Source: Hahellaceae bacterium (lineage in GTDB: Bacteria > Pseudomonadota > Gammaproteobacteria > Pseudomonadales > Oleiphilaceae). Taken from it: a stretch of DNA of 64,000 bases. Shown one piece after another: positions 56,329 to 64,000 of the stretch (its first letter is position 1; each line of letters opens with the position of its first letter). A program made the translations under genes and the position numbers. The notes under the pieces were generated by a model. That model worked only from the letters and a program-made list of their open reading frames with translations, was not told where the DNA came from and did no database searches. The stretch is from the NCBI GenBank assembly GCA_016744695.1, contig JADGDV010000006.1:1-64000 (forward strand). Reading direction: 5' to 3'.

Positions 56329-57225
56329 ATGAAATGGAATCCGTTCAACACATCTATAGGCTTGGCTCTAGGTGGCGGAGCTGCAAAAGGTATAGCCCAT
56401 ATTGGCGTACTAAAAGCATTTGAAGAAGAACAGGTTGAAATTTCATACCTGTCTGGCACTAGTATTGGCGCATTAGTAGCCGCTTATTATGCCTTTGGAA
56501 AAAGTGCAGACGATATACTTGAACTAGGCGAGCAGCTTAGCTTTAAACGTATGACGAGTTTTAGCCTGCTAAAAATGAGCGGGCTATTTACCACAGACCA
56601 AATACGCACCATGATTCATCGTGATTTAGGGGATGTGTCAATAGAGTCTGCTCACATTCCTTTAGCCATATGCACCACCGATATTATTAGTGGTGAACAA
56701 GTGGTATTTGAAAAGGGTAATCTGGCCGATGCGGTGTGCGCTTCGGTAGCCGTGCCCGGTGTTTTTGTCCCTGTTGAAGTCAATGGCCGCACACTGGTTG
56801 ACGGAGGAATTGTAGAAAACGTCCCCGTGTCACTACTTGAAGACCTAGGGGCAGGCATTATTGTAGGCATTGATCTGAATGGCGTTATAAAATATCCCGA
56901 ACCTTCAAATATGCTCGATGTACTTAGCAATGCCGTTGATATTTGTATGGACCTAAAAACACGCGACCAATTAAAGCGTGCAGATATTGTTATCTCTCTT
57001 GATTTAACCCACTACAGCAGAAGCGACAATACAGACTGTATCGACAAACTGGTGTTAGAAGGGTATTACCCTATGAAAGCGAAAATCCATAAATTACTTT
57101 GGTTTAAACGAGCCAATCTTCTACGTTATCTACTTAAAATAATCCAAGAAATTATTCCATTAAAAATACCTGAACTGATTAAGAAACGAATTAGATCAAC
57201 GCTACCGAGTATAAAAATCAAGTAA
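56329..57225 (+). CDS. patatin-like phospholipase (RssA type)
   Basis: The 298-residue protein has the patatin motifs: oxyanion LALGGGAAKGIAHIGVLK, the nucleophile elbow SGTSIGALVAAYY and the catalytic Asp in LVDGGIVENVPV. No signal peptide is present. RssA/NTE-like proteins hydrolyse lipid acyl esters. It lies 92 bp downstream of the serine hydrolase on the same strand and could be co-transcribed. The lipid target is unknown. Confidence 0.88.
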   Translation: MKWNPFNTSIGLALGGGAAKGIAHIGVLKAFEEEQVEISYLSGTSIGALVAAYYAFGKSADDILELGEQLSFKRMTSFSLLKMSGLFTTDQIRTMIHRDLGDVSIESAHIPLAICTTDIISGEQVVFEKGNLADAVCASVAVPGVFVPVEVNGRTLVDGGIVENVPVSLLEDLGAGIIVGIDLNGVIKYPEPSNMLDVLSNAVDICMDLKTRDQLKRADIVISLDLTHYSRSDNTDCIDKLVLEGYYPMKAKIHKLLWFKRANLLRYLLKIIQEIIPLKIPELIKKRIRSTLPSIKIK

Positions 57226-57257
57226 CGATAATCCGTCTTCATTCAGACTAAAGGCAA

Positions 57258-58241
57258 TTAGGCTTTCTTTTCGGAGCATTCTTCTTTGGTTTTGATTGGC
57301 CTTTGTTTACTATAATTTAGGGGGGGTACTTCATACACCATTTGATAACTAATATTTACAATGGTCTCTGAAATTTTTGGTAGCGTGTAATACATACCTT
57401 GAGCAGCTAACCCCAAGGGGCCTAATTTACGCTTATTACGCGTAACAATCATATCCAGCATCCAGTCCACGGCTTTCTCGGGTGACATAACCGGTATGTA
57501 ATCATAGATTTTCGTGGGGGCTATCATTGGCGTACGTACTAGCGGATAGTTAATGGTTGAAACCGTCACGCCGGTGTGTGCCAATTCATTAGCAGCTGCG
57601 CAACTCCATCCTTCCAGGGCACATTTCGACCCTAAATAGGCAGAAAAACGTGCGGGTAATGCTTGTACACCAACGGTTGAAACATTGATGATATGACCTT
57701 CATTTCTTTCCAGCATACCCGGCAATAAATTCATTGCCATTCGAATGGCACCGAAGTAATTGATTTGCATGGTACGCTCGTAATCATGGAAGCGGTCAAA
57801 GCTGAATTTAATGGATCTACGAATGGAACGCCCAGCACTATTAATTAGAATGTCGACTCCGCCATGCTCTTGAATGACTTGCTGGCACACACGATCGCAA
57901 TCTTCACCATCAGCAAGATTTGCAGGATAAACAAAAGCATTACCTCCCTGATCTCGAATATCTTCAGCGATTTCTTCTAGCTTATCTTTCGAGCGAGCAA
58001 CTAAAATCACCTTTGCGCCAGCAAAAGCTAATCGAAGGGCAACCACAGCGCCAATTCCGGAACTGGCGCCAGTGAGTAAAACAACTTTACCATTCACTCT
58101 TTCTTCTAAAGCACTCTGGGATTTAAAGATACTCTTTGTGTTCCATACCCAATGGTCTTTTGCACGCTTAAAATAAGGCAAAATTTTTGGTCTACGAAAC
58201 AAGACTTTATCCCTTGAACGTTCTACTTTCGGGTTGCTCAT
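57258..58241 (-). CDS. short-chain dehydrogenase/reductase
   Basis: The 327-residue protein has a classical SDR fold: cofactor motif VVLLTGASSGIGAVVALRL, the NSAG motif (ILINSAGRSIRRS), and catalytic Ser plus Tyr/Lys in VSTVGVQALPARFSAYLGSKCALEG. The N-terminal 45-residue extension and C-terminal 45 residues are outside the core; SDRs with such tails often act on fatty acyl substrates. It is divergent from the TetR gene at 58457 and separated from it by a near-perfect palindrome, so it is probably regulated by that protein. Confidence 0.88.
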   Translation of the reverse strand: MSNPKVERSRDKVLFRRPKILPYFKRAKDHWVWNTKSIFKSQSALEERVNGKVVLLTGASSGIGAVVALRLAFAGAKVILVARSKDKLEEIAEDIRDQGGNAFVYPANLADGEDCDRVCQQVIQEHGGVDILINSAGRSIRRSIKFSFDRFHDYERTMQINYFGAIRMAMNLLPGMLERNEGHIINVSTVGVQALPARFSAYLGSKCALEGWSCAAANELAHTGVTVSTINYPLVRTPMIAPTKIYDYIPVMSPEKAVDWMLDMIVTRNKRKLGPLGLAAQGMYYTLPKISETIVNISYQMVYEVPPLNYSKQRPIKTKEECSEKKA

Positions 58242-58346
58242 CGTTTACTCTACTCTGGATTTATGAATAAAATTGCTCTTATCGGATGTCATTCCGTTTG
58301 CTTTCAGATTCTGACGCACCAATAATCAAATAATTCATGTGTAACT

Positions 58347-58378
58347 TTACTTTACCTAACAGTTGTTAGTTAAAGTAA
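58347..58378. promoter_or_regulatory. near-perfect 32-bp palindrome, likely TetR operator
   Basis: TTACTTTACCTAACAG (58347-58362) is followed by TTGTTAGTTAAAGTAA, matching its reverse complement at all but two pairs. It lies between the divergent SDR and FabR-like TetR genes, where it could control both. Confidence 0.75.
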
Positions 58379-58456
58379 GTATTTGAAAGGTATAAGTCAA
58401 CTTTTATATTTACTATGTTTGATCGTTTTAATTAATAGCGATAAACTAACAACTGT

Positions 58457-59179
58457 ATGTTTACAAAAAAATGCAGGTTATCCTTTAGAATGAACGCTTC
58501 AACAAACGCGACCTCCCCCAAATCCATCAAACCCTCTCGATCTCGAACTGATCGCAAAGAGGTAACACGCCACCGAATTCTCATTGCGGCTCTGCAATTG
58601 GTAGAGGAAGGCCGTAGCCCCAACGAGCTTGGTCTAAGGGAAGTAGCAAGAGCCGCCGAAATGGCGGCACCATCAATATACAATCACTTTGCTGATATGG
58701 ATGAACTGGGTATCGCGCTTGTGGATGAATGCCTCACTCGCCTACGAAGTATAGCGCGATCTGCCCGCAAGCTGATGACAAATGAAGACTTGGAACAAGC
58801 ATTAAAGCTGTTACTGCAACAATTTTTACTTTATGTAAATGAATTTGAATCTGTGCTGCGTCTGTTAATTATGCAGTGGTTTAACCCTAATCAGGAGTAT
58901 CGTAAAACGATACGTCGTGAGATGTCGATTATGCGGAAAGATCTTGCAGAAAATATGAAACAATCAGTCGCAACAAAAAGTGTCGGTCGAGGTGAGTTTG
59001 CCCTTGAATCAGATGCGATCTTTTCTTTACTGATAACCTATATCCTAAATGTAATGGATATGGATAAATCCAAACGACAAAAGCGCCTCAAAATTCTTGA
59101 ACAGCAAGTGCTAATGATTGTGATAGGGAGTCGATTTTTTAATGCAAATCTCCATGCCAACATGAGCATTACGGATTAA
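58457..59179 (+). CDS. TetR-family regulator, FabR-like
   Basis: The 240-residue protein begins with a low-complexity leader (about 30 residues); Met12 at 58490 is a second possible start. The HTH is GLREVARAAEMAAPSIYNHF at about residues 55-75, and the adjacent MDELGIALVDECLTRLR stretch resembles the unsaturated-fatty-acid repressor FabR/DesT group. A likely regulator of the divergent SDR gene and perhaps of lipid genes, through the palindrome 58347-58378. The FabR assignment rests on pattern likeness only. Confidence 0.8.
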   Translation: MFTKKCRLSFRMNASTNATSPKSIKPSRSRTDRKEVTRHRILIAALQLVEEGRSPNELGLREVARAAEMAAPSIYNHFADMDELGIALVDECLTRLRSIARSARKLMTNEDLEQALKLLLQQFLLYVNEFESVLRLLIMQWFNPNQEYRKTIRREMSIMRKDLAENMKQSVATKSVGRGEFALESDAIFSLLITYILNVMDMDKSKRQKRLKILEQQVLMIVIGSRFFNANLHANMSITD

Positions 59180-59216
59180 TAACGCCGCATTATCACCATG
59201 CTCAGGGTAACTTGAA

Positions 59217-59270
59217 GCGCCATATTTTGGATGCAGGTCAATCGTAAGGTTGTCCTCCAATATGGTGCCA
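59217..59270. repeat. imperfect inverted repeat downstream of the FabR-like gene
   Basis: GCGCCATATT (59217-59226) and AATATGGTGC (59259-59268) can pair with one G/T-type mismatch over a loop of about 32 bases. No T-run follows. It may end transcripts of the tetR gene or of the HhH gene. Confidence 0.4.
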
Positions 59271-59323
59271 GAGCATAGATAGCAGTAGCAACATCGAAGA
59301 TATAAATTACACCTATGATTAAT

Positions 59324-59623
59324 TCAAGTTTTATCTAAGTCATTTTCTTTTATGATCAACTTCCGTTTTTCTGTAAACATCCACCAAGGCTGTGCTGACC
59401 CACCTTCCATGTAATGAATGACAGACATAAATACATCAATTACACAGTGGTCTATTCGTTGAGATTTTTTATTGCAAAGTAGGTGGTACAGCTGAAATGC
59501 ATTTTTCCCTATCAACTCTTGAGGATATTCAACCCCTATCAAGCGAAGGTCTTTGCTGATGGCTTTTCCAATATTTGGAAGGGCCTCAAGTTGAGAAACT
59601 GTTTTTCTATCAGGCGTTTTCAT
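59324..59623 (-). CDS. helix-hairpin-helix protein (Cdd1/TfoX-C-like)
   Basis: The 99-residue protein has an HhH pattern (ALPNIGKAISKDLRLIGV), followed by LYHLLCNKK, then CVIDVFMSVIHYMEGGSAQP and WWMFTEKRKL. This is the Cdd1/mitomycin-resistance-labelled HhH family, which lacks a proven function. It is 6 bp downstream of the ZIP transporter stop on the same strand, so it is probably co-transcribed. Confidence 0.8.
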   Translation of the reverse strand: MKTPDRKTVSQLEALPNIGKAISKDLRLIGVEYPQELIGKNAFQLYHLLCNKKSQRIDHCVIDVFMSVIHYMEGGSAQPWWMFTEKRKLIIKENDLDKT

Positions 59624-59629
59624 ATTTCA

Positions 59630-60343
59630 CTATGTTGTAATCATTAAACCAAACATACCAAAAACAAACCCTAGTACAGCCCCCATTGGAGGTATCCAGT
59701 GCTTTTCTAGTTTCACTTTTGGTGCTAAATCTTGGAATATTGAATAGAGGATACCACCGGAGGCAAAAAGCATGATCGCCGAAATAGCTTCTGGATAGTC
59801 TGACAACCAAAGATAACCAGACACGCCAGCGATAGGGCCTAGTACTGCCATTAAAGAAAACATGATTATAATTTTTTTAGGTGTATAAGCTGAAGTTGAA
59901 TTTAATTCTCGGTATGCACTAAATCCTTCAGGTAAATTTTGCAGTGCAATTAAGGCGGCAAGTAAAAATGCGCTACTATTTCCCGTCGCAAATGCCGCAC
60001 CAAGTGCGATTGACTCTGGAATAAAATCAGACAACATTGCTGCAAGTTGACTCGCAGGGGTATTTATTTTTTTAAGATAAATATCAAGGAGCATAAAAGT
60101 AAGCCCCCCCACTATAAACCAGAGACAAGCAGATAATGGGTTAAGGTTCTCTATACCCTCAGGAACTAAAACTAAGGCAACAGCTGACAAAAGCGCTCCG
60201 CCTCCAAAAGCCATGACACCATGCCTAAATTCTTCTTCAACCCACTCATTCGCAATTTTTTCAAAACATGCAATTGCGGCACCTAAAGCCATAGCCAAAC
60301 CAGCTAATAATGTTGAGGCTATAACTATAAGTAAAGTAGGCAT
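59630..60343 (-). CDS. ZIP-family metal transporter
   Basis: The 237-residue inner-membrane protein has about eight spans. Metal-site signatures are PESIALGAAFATG in TM4 and LQNLPEGFSAYRELN in TM5; HGVMAFGGGALLSAVAL is in TM2. It fits ZIP importers of divalent metals such as zinc or iron, without a clear assignment to ZupT. The usual His in TM5 (HN-x-PEG) is Gln here (QNLPEG), which may affect selectivity. It is followed directly by the HhH protein gene. Confidence 0.87.
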   Translation of the reverse strand: MPTLLIVIASTLLAGLAMALGAAIACFEKIANEWVEEEFRHGVMAFGGGALLSAVALVLVPEGIENLNPLSACLWFIVGGLTFMLLDIYLKKINTPASQLAAMLSDFIPESIALGAAFATGNSSAFLLAALIALQNLPEGFSAYRELNSTSAYTPKKIIIMFSLMAVLGPIAGVSGYLWLSDYPEAISAIMLFASGGILYSIFQDLAPKVKLEKHWIPPMGAVLGFVFGMFGLMITT

Positions 60344-60417
60344 GAATTAATCCGGAATGTGGTTGATATAATGCTGCAAAGGTCCAACTCCGTAGCGGCG
60401 GCCTTTGATTGTTTGGT

Positions 60418-60906
60418 TTACTTTATTTGTGTTGTACTAAGCAGTTCATCTTCGGTAATTAATACTTTGATTTCTCCCTCAACAACACCATAGGTTGTTT
60501 TGTTAAGAGAAACATCTTCAATTTTCATACCCATCATTTCAAACGTGGCGGTTGTTTTTTCTTCGATCGTGGCTTGGTTTTTATCCTTATCAACAGAGAT
60601 GGATATAAGCTCATCATGAATATCTGCATTTTGCATGATTTTCAGGCTCATCTTAGCTATTTTGATATATTCTTCATACGGGATTTCTTGTTTACCCGTG
60701 TTTAATGCAGGGTCCATATCAACAATAATTTTACTTCCGGAGTACATATATTTTTCAAATACTGAAATGTCTCCACTCTTTACAGCGGCAGCCAATTCTT
60801 CGCCTATATTCTTAACCGTCTCTTCACTAAGAATCGGTTCAGCATAACTAGAACTGATTACTAATAAATTTACAATAACCGCCATTATTATATTTTTTAT
60901 ATTCAT
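60418..60906 (-). CDS. exported hypothetical protein
   Basis: The 162-residue protein has a signal peptide (MNIKNIIMAVIVNLLVISSSYA). The mature part starts with a helix (LSEETVKNIGEELAAAVKSG) and continues into alternating strands and helices, including ATIEEKTTATFEMMG, the arrangement of a SnoaL/NTF2-like fold. No Cys or catalytic pattern is seen. It lies 74 bp upstream of the ZIP transporter gene on the same strand. Function unknown. Confidence 0.6.
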   Translation of the reverse strand: MNIKNIIMAVIVNLLVISSSYAEPILSEETVKNIGEELAAAVKSGDISVFEKYMYSGSKIIVDMDPALNTGKQEIPYEEYIKIAKMSLKIMQNADIHDELISISVDKDKNQATIEEKTTATFEMMGMKIEDVSLNKTTYGVVEGEIKVLITEDELLSTTQIK

Positions 60907-60966
60907 ATTATTTACCTTTATTGTACCTACTGTTTTATTATCATATTACTTGAATTTTTAATACTC

Positions 60967-61188
60967 TCACTCTAACTGGAACTTGTGTAGGTTTTCTTTT
61001 AAAACTCGAGTATATATTGCTTCTGAATTAGGGTAAGTAGTATCACCACTCCACTCAAGCTCACCGTTTTCATACTCTATGACCATTATATTCATACCAA
61101 ATACATAATCAGGTTGTTGAGAAAGTACTTTGTTTAAGAGATCTAGTTGTTCTTGGCGACCGCTACAGATCTTAGTGGTGTTAGACAT
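60967..61188 (-). CDS. small hypothetical protein
   Basis: The 73-residue soluble protein is acidic and short, with strands such as FGMNIMVIEYENGELEWSG and a helical end. There is no signal peptide. I do not recognise a family. It sits between the molybdoenzyme operon and the exported hypothetical, transcribed in the same direction. Confidence 0.5.
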   Translation of the reverse strand: MSNTTKICSGRQEQLDLLNKVLSQQPDYVFGMNIMVIEYENGELEWSGDTTYPNSEAIYTRVLKENLHKFQLE

Positions 61189-61306
61189 TATTAAGTATAC
61201 CTTCTAAGTAAAGAATATATTTTGGATTTTAATAACCAGCTAACCGAGAAAACTTCCGTTGCAGCCGCTGGTTGATTTTAGCAATACTCTGGTTTATTAA
61301 ATGCCA

Positions 61307-63235
61307 TCAATGAAGATCAGGCACTACCCCCACCTGAGGCATATCAGCCAAACCAATATCTCGCGCATGCTGCTCAAAGCCTTTGTTCTTCCAAAAGAAG
61401 GCTCCCGGCATAGTTGTTGGTATAACTAATATGTAGAACAATGCTCGACCTGCAAATAGTGCGGCAACCACCGTTAATGAAAGTAACACAACTAAGGTCA
61501 TGGCCATCCAACCTGACGGGGCAATCACGGCTACAGCGATTGAGGTAATCACACCCAGTCCAATCAAGCTATTCCTTAACAAGTAAGTCTTACCAAAGGT
61601 GGTTGATTGAATATAGTGTGCGGCGGCACCTTCACCACTTTCTGTATTCAGGTAACGCGCGTGAGACACTAAGCCTATTGACTCTGCAACCAAACCAATA
61701 GCGACTAAGCCTCCTAGTATCGATAGCAATACACTGTAATCCTCGCCTTGTATCGCCATAGAGGTAATAACAAATAACCCCAGCAAAATGCCACCAACAC
61801 TAAACATCGTACCGAAGAACGATGTAAGCACTTGCCAGTGATTCCAAAACGGACGCGCTTCTATACGGTAAATACAGTGCATGAAATACAAACCAATTAG
61901 AGCAGATAGTGTTGCAAAAGCACCTAAAACAATAACCACGGCATCTAAGAACCAATGATCTAACCATACATTCAGAATTTCAAAGAAGGTATACCCCGCC
62001 AGGCCAGTAAAGAACATCGCAATACCTAAAGCCTCTCGACTCAATGGAGAGTAACGCAGGTTGTTAAAACCGCGGTAAAAGCGTAAAGGTTTACCCAAGT
62101 GCAAGGTCGAAAGTACTAATACACCGGCTTGAATCACAATAAGTGAAATCAACATAGGGAAGTATACTGCACTCTCTTTTACAGCGGTGAATGCATCTAT
62201 GCCGAGCAGAGGCCCTAAAAAGGTCATTAGGAAAGCCCCAATTACAGCCTGAGTACACATCGTAAACATAACCAAAGGGTTCTCACGAGAACTTAAGCGC
62301 GCTAGGTTCCATGATTTATCCTTACCTGCTTTTTCATCAACCACTGAACGGAATGTTCCGTCTTCTTCTTTGTGATACTTAAGAGGCATTGAGTCGGTAC
62401 GAGACATCTCATCAGGCATTGAGCGTGTTTGCTGAAAACGTATATTCGGTTGCGTAATAGAAGGGTCTGGAAAACCGGGAATAGAGGTTTTAGTCTGTTC
62501 ACGACTTTCTGGTGTATTTTCAATTACACCAAAATCTAGGGCGTTACCCAAACAAGCTGACACACAGGCCGGTTTAAGACCCTCTTCAAGGCGATCAACA
62601 CACATATTACACTTAGATACCTCACCTTTAATCGGGTCAAGTTGTGGCGCGTTGTAGGGGCACACCCAGGTACAATAACCACAGCCAAAACAGGTGTCAG
62701 AGTCTTGTAGTACTGCACCATATTCTGCGTGTTTGGTGTAAGCGCGGGTGGGACAACCTTTTAAACAAACAGGGTCGTCACAGTGATTACAGGCCATAGA
62801 AATATTAAGGCGTTTGTAGTCTGGATAACTCCCCCCTTCTACATAGCCTACTGAACGAAACGCGATGTGCGCAGGGTTGTCATTCTTCTCAGAGCAAGCC
62901 GCTTCACAAGCATGACAACCAATGCAATTATCAGCAGTAAAGTGGAAGCCATGCTGCTTGTTTCGGTTTGGGTTAGAACCGACTTCAGGGTTTTCATTAA
63001 TATGCATAGACCGATCTTTTGGCAATGCTTCGGGTAATGTTTCTTTCGTTAAATCCAGTAAGTCTATCTTCACACCATAACGGTTTTCTTTTTCAGCCGT
63101 AGGGTCATAGAGTTTCGCATAACCTTGTTCACTATCTCTCACTTCAAAATGGGGTCGTGCTTCGGTATTTTTAGGCTTTGTATCCGCGCCAATTTGGTCA
63201 AGACGATCTCGTGCTTTTACTAATAAATCTATCAT
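61307..63235 (-). CDS. fused Fe-S subunit and DmsC-type membrane anchor of a molybdoenzyme
   Basis: The 642-residue protein joins two subunits. Residues about 85-260 hold a DmsB/NrfC-like ferredoxin with four Cys groups: CIGCHACEAAC, CNHCDDPVCLKGCP, CFGCGYCTWVCP and CNMCVDRLEEGLKPAC, for four [4Fe-4S] clusters. Residues about 310-625 contain about eight membrane spans of the DmsC type (LARLSSRENPLVMFTMCTQ at the start). Usually these are separate proteins. It is 9 bp after the molybdopterin subunit gene, so the complex is a membrane-bound oxidoreductase passing electrons to or from quinone. Substrate unknown. Confidence 0.88.
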   Translation of the reverse strand: MIDLLVKARDRLDQIGADTKPKNTEARPHFEVRDSEQGYAKLYDPTAEKENRYGVKIDLLDLTKETLPEALPKDRSMHINENPEVGSNPNRNKQHGFHFTADNCIGCHACEAACSEKNDNPAHIAFRSVGYVEGGSYPDYKRLNISMACNHCDDPVCLKGCPTRAYTKHAEYGAVLQDSDTCFGCGYCTWVCPYNAPQLDPIKGEVSKCNMCVDRLEEGLKPACVSACLGNALDFGVIENTPESREQTKTSIPGFPDPSITQPNIRFQQTRSMPDEMSRTDSMPLKYHKEEDGTFRSVVDEKAGKDKSWNLARLSSRENPLVMFTMCTQAVIGAFLMTFLGPLLGIDAFTAVKESAVYFPMLISLIVIQAGVLVLSTLHLGKPLRFYRGFNNLRYSPLSREALGIAMFFTGLAGYTFFEILNVWLDHWFLDAVVIVLGAFATLSALIGLYFMHCIYRIEARPFWNHWQVLTSFFGTMFSVGGILLGLFVITSMAIQGEDYSVLLSILGGLVAIGLVAESIGLVSHARYLNTESGEGAAAHYIQSTTFGKTYLLRNSLIGLGVITSIAVAVIAPSGWMAMTLVVLLSLTVVAALFAGRALFYILVIPTTMPGAFFWKNKGFEQHARDIGLADMPQVGVVPDLH

Positions 63236-63244
63236 CTCAGCTCC

Positions 63245-64000
63245 TTAAAATGTTCTGCGTTCAGCATTAAGCTGACCAGCCAATGCCTGATCAATCGGTT
63301 CAATACGAATCGCGCACTGCTTAAAAGCAGGCTGACGGGAATGCTCATCTAACAAACCCAGCGAGACTCGGTTTACACAGTCATGAAAGTGAAAGGGTAT
63401 AAACACCATGTTTCTGGGTACACGTTGAGTAAGCTGCACCATAACAACCGCATCTCCACGGCGAGAAGTGATGCGCACATAAGATTGATGATCAACCCCT
63501 AGGTCTCTAGCGGCATCGGGGTTCATTTCCATATAAGGGGTTGGGCTAAACTTATTTAAGTTACCTATCTTTCCTGTTTTAGTTCGGCTATGAAAATGTT
63601 CAACCACACGACCGCTGTTCATCCAAAACGGATATTGCTCATCAGGGCATTCGTTGTTGTCTTTGAATATAACGGGTATTAAATTAGCCTTGCCGCTCTT
63701 TGTTTGAAAATGTCCGTCGGTATATAAACGAGGGTTACCTTTTAAGCCTTCATCATCTTCACTGAAAGGCCATTGAATACCTCTCGCTTCTTCAATTTTG
63801 TCATGAGTCATGCCAGAGATATCAAGGGTTCTGCCCTCTCCTTTTGAAAGCTCCGCCATTTCTTGGAATGCTTCTGATGACGTTTCAGGGAAATGGATTT
63901 TTTCACCGTTAGAGAAACGCTTAGCCATTTGGTTAAAAATCCAAAAATCAGTTTTTGAATCTCCTTTTGGCTTAACCACGGCACGAACCAAATTCACTCG
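63245..64000 (-). CDS. molybdopterin oxidoreductase, catalytic subunit C-terminus (start beyond window)
   Basis: The open frame continues through the window edge: codons at 63998-64000 and 63995-63997 read Arg-Val, so the GTG at 63997 is not the start. The visible 252 residues contain PKGDSKTDFWIFNQMAKRF, then PFWMNSGRVVEHFHSRTKTG and a molybdopterin-dinucleotide-binding domain (FSPTPYMEMNPDAARDLGVD, VPRNMVFIPFHFHDC...VNRVSLG). This resembles nitrate/formate/DMSO-reductase-type enzymes. The fused Fe-S/anchor gene follows directly. The enzyme class cannot be decided without the N-terminal half and its Mo ligand. Confidence 0.85.
   Translation of the reverse strand, partial: RVNLVRAVVKPKGDSKTDFWIFNQMAKRFSNGEKIHFPETSSEAFQEMAELSKGEGRTLDISGMTHDKIEEARGIQWPFSEDDEGLKGNPRLYTDGHFQTKSGKANLIPVIFKDNNECPDEQYPFWMNSGRVVEHFHSRTKTGKIGNLNKFSPTPYMEMNPDAARDLGVDHQSYVRITSRRGDAVVMVQLTQRVPRNMVFIPFHFHDCVNRVSLGLLDEHSRQPAFKQCAIRIEPIDQALAGQLNAERRTF

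Noticed and set aside
1-64000. CRISPR array, prophage, integron or insertion sequence
   Set aside because: No regular spacer repeats, phage structural genes, integrase or transposase were found; the only clear scar is at parDE/AraC.

Overview
The window is a 64 kb chromosomal segment from a Gram-negative gammaproteobacterium. Evidence for this is the tkt-epd-pgk-fba order, a metK-ahcY-metF operon headed by a SahR-type regulator, RND pumps, outer-membrane beta-barrels, OmpA-type and LPP20-type lipoproteins, a Vibrio-like FlgP/FlgT pair with a sigma54-like promoter, rhombosortase and BarA-like signalling. The DNA is AT-leaning. A marine Oceanospirillales/Pseudomonadales-type host seems likely, but genus cannot be assigned from sequence alone. 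No tRNA, rRNA, CRISPR array, prophage or complete insertion sequence was seen.

Layout. 1-4.3 kb: truncated OmpA-like lipoprotein, alpha/beta hydrolase, a calcium-loop protein of unknown role, and a membrane-anchored protein made of about 20 exact proline heptads. 4.4-9.8 kb (minus): glycolysis/pentose phosphate operon tkt-epd-pgk-fba. 10-12 kb: two small membrane proteins and an outer-membrane barrel. 12.1-16.9 kb (plus): S-adenosylmethionine cycle operon sahR-metK-ahcY-metF behind a perfect 32-bp palindrome. 17-22.2 kb: rsmE coupled to an RND adaptor/permease pair. 22.7-29.5 kb: DUF445 protein, small ORF, yihY, BarA-like hybrid kinase, DUF3461 and a small exported protein. 29.7-36.2 kb (plus): sufBCDSA-sufT-sufE Fe-S assembly operon behind a very good IscR type-I operator. 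36.2-38 kb (minus): flgP-flgT. 38-41.7 kb: TraF-like outer-membrane protein, hypothetical, PPi-dependent phosphofructokinase, glutaredoxin. 41.8-46.8 kb: TetR regulator and divergent RND pump. 46.8-47.4 kb: parDE toxin-antitoxin abutting the tail of a broken AraC-type gene. 47.5-51.4 kb (minus): rhombosortase plus a visibly GC-richer pair of TPP enzyme and FAD dehydrogenase. 51.5-59.2 kb: DMT permease, large hypothetical, two TetR-controlled lipid/ester-type enzyme modules, patatin and SDR. 59.3-64 kb (minus): HhH protein, ZIP transporter, two small unknowns, and a molybdopterin oxidoreductase whose Fe-S and membrane-anchor subunits are fused.

How the genes work together. tkt, epd, pgk, a Calvin-type class II aldolase and the reversible PPi-dependent phosphofructokinase cover the sugar-phosphate interconversions and erythrose-4-phosphate supply to pyridoxal phosphate. 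MetK, AhcY and MetF form the methyl cycle, and the SahR-like protein, which has a SAM/SAH-binding-type fold, probably represses the operon. The suf operon builds Fe-S clusters under control of an IscR encoded elsewhere.

The most unusual items are the proline-heptad protein (3.4-4.3 kb), two unknown proteins sharing a T-x-D-G-x-x-I-N signature (1.9 and 52.3 kb), the TPP/FAD-dehydrogenase island (48.1-51.4 kb), the parDE/AraC scar (47.3 kb), and a series of clear operator palindromes.
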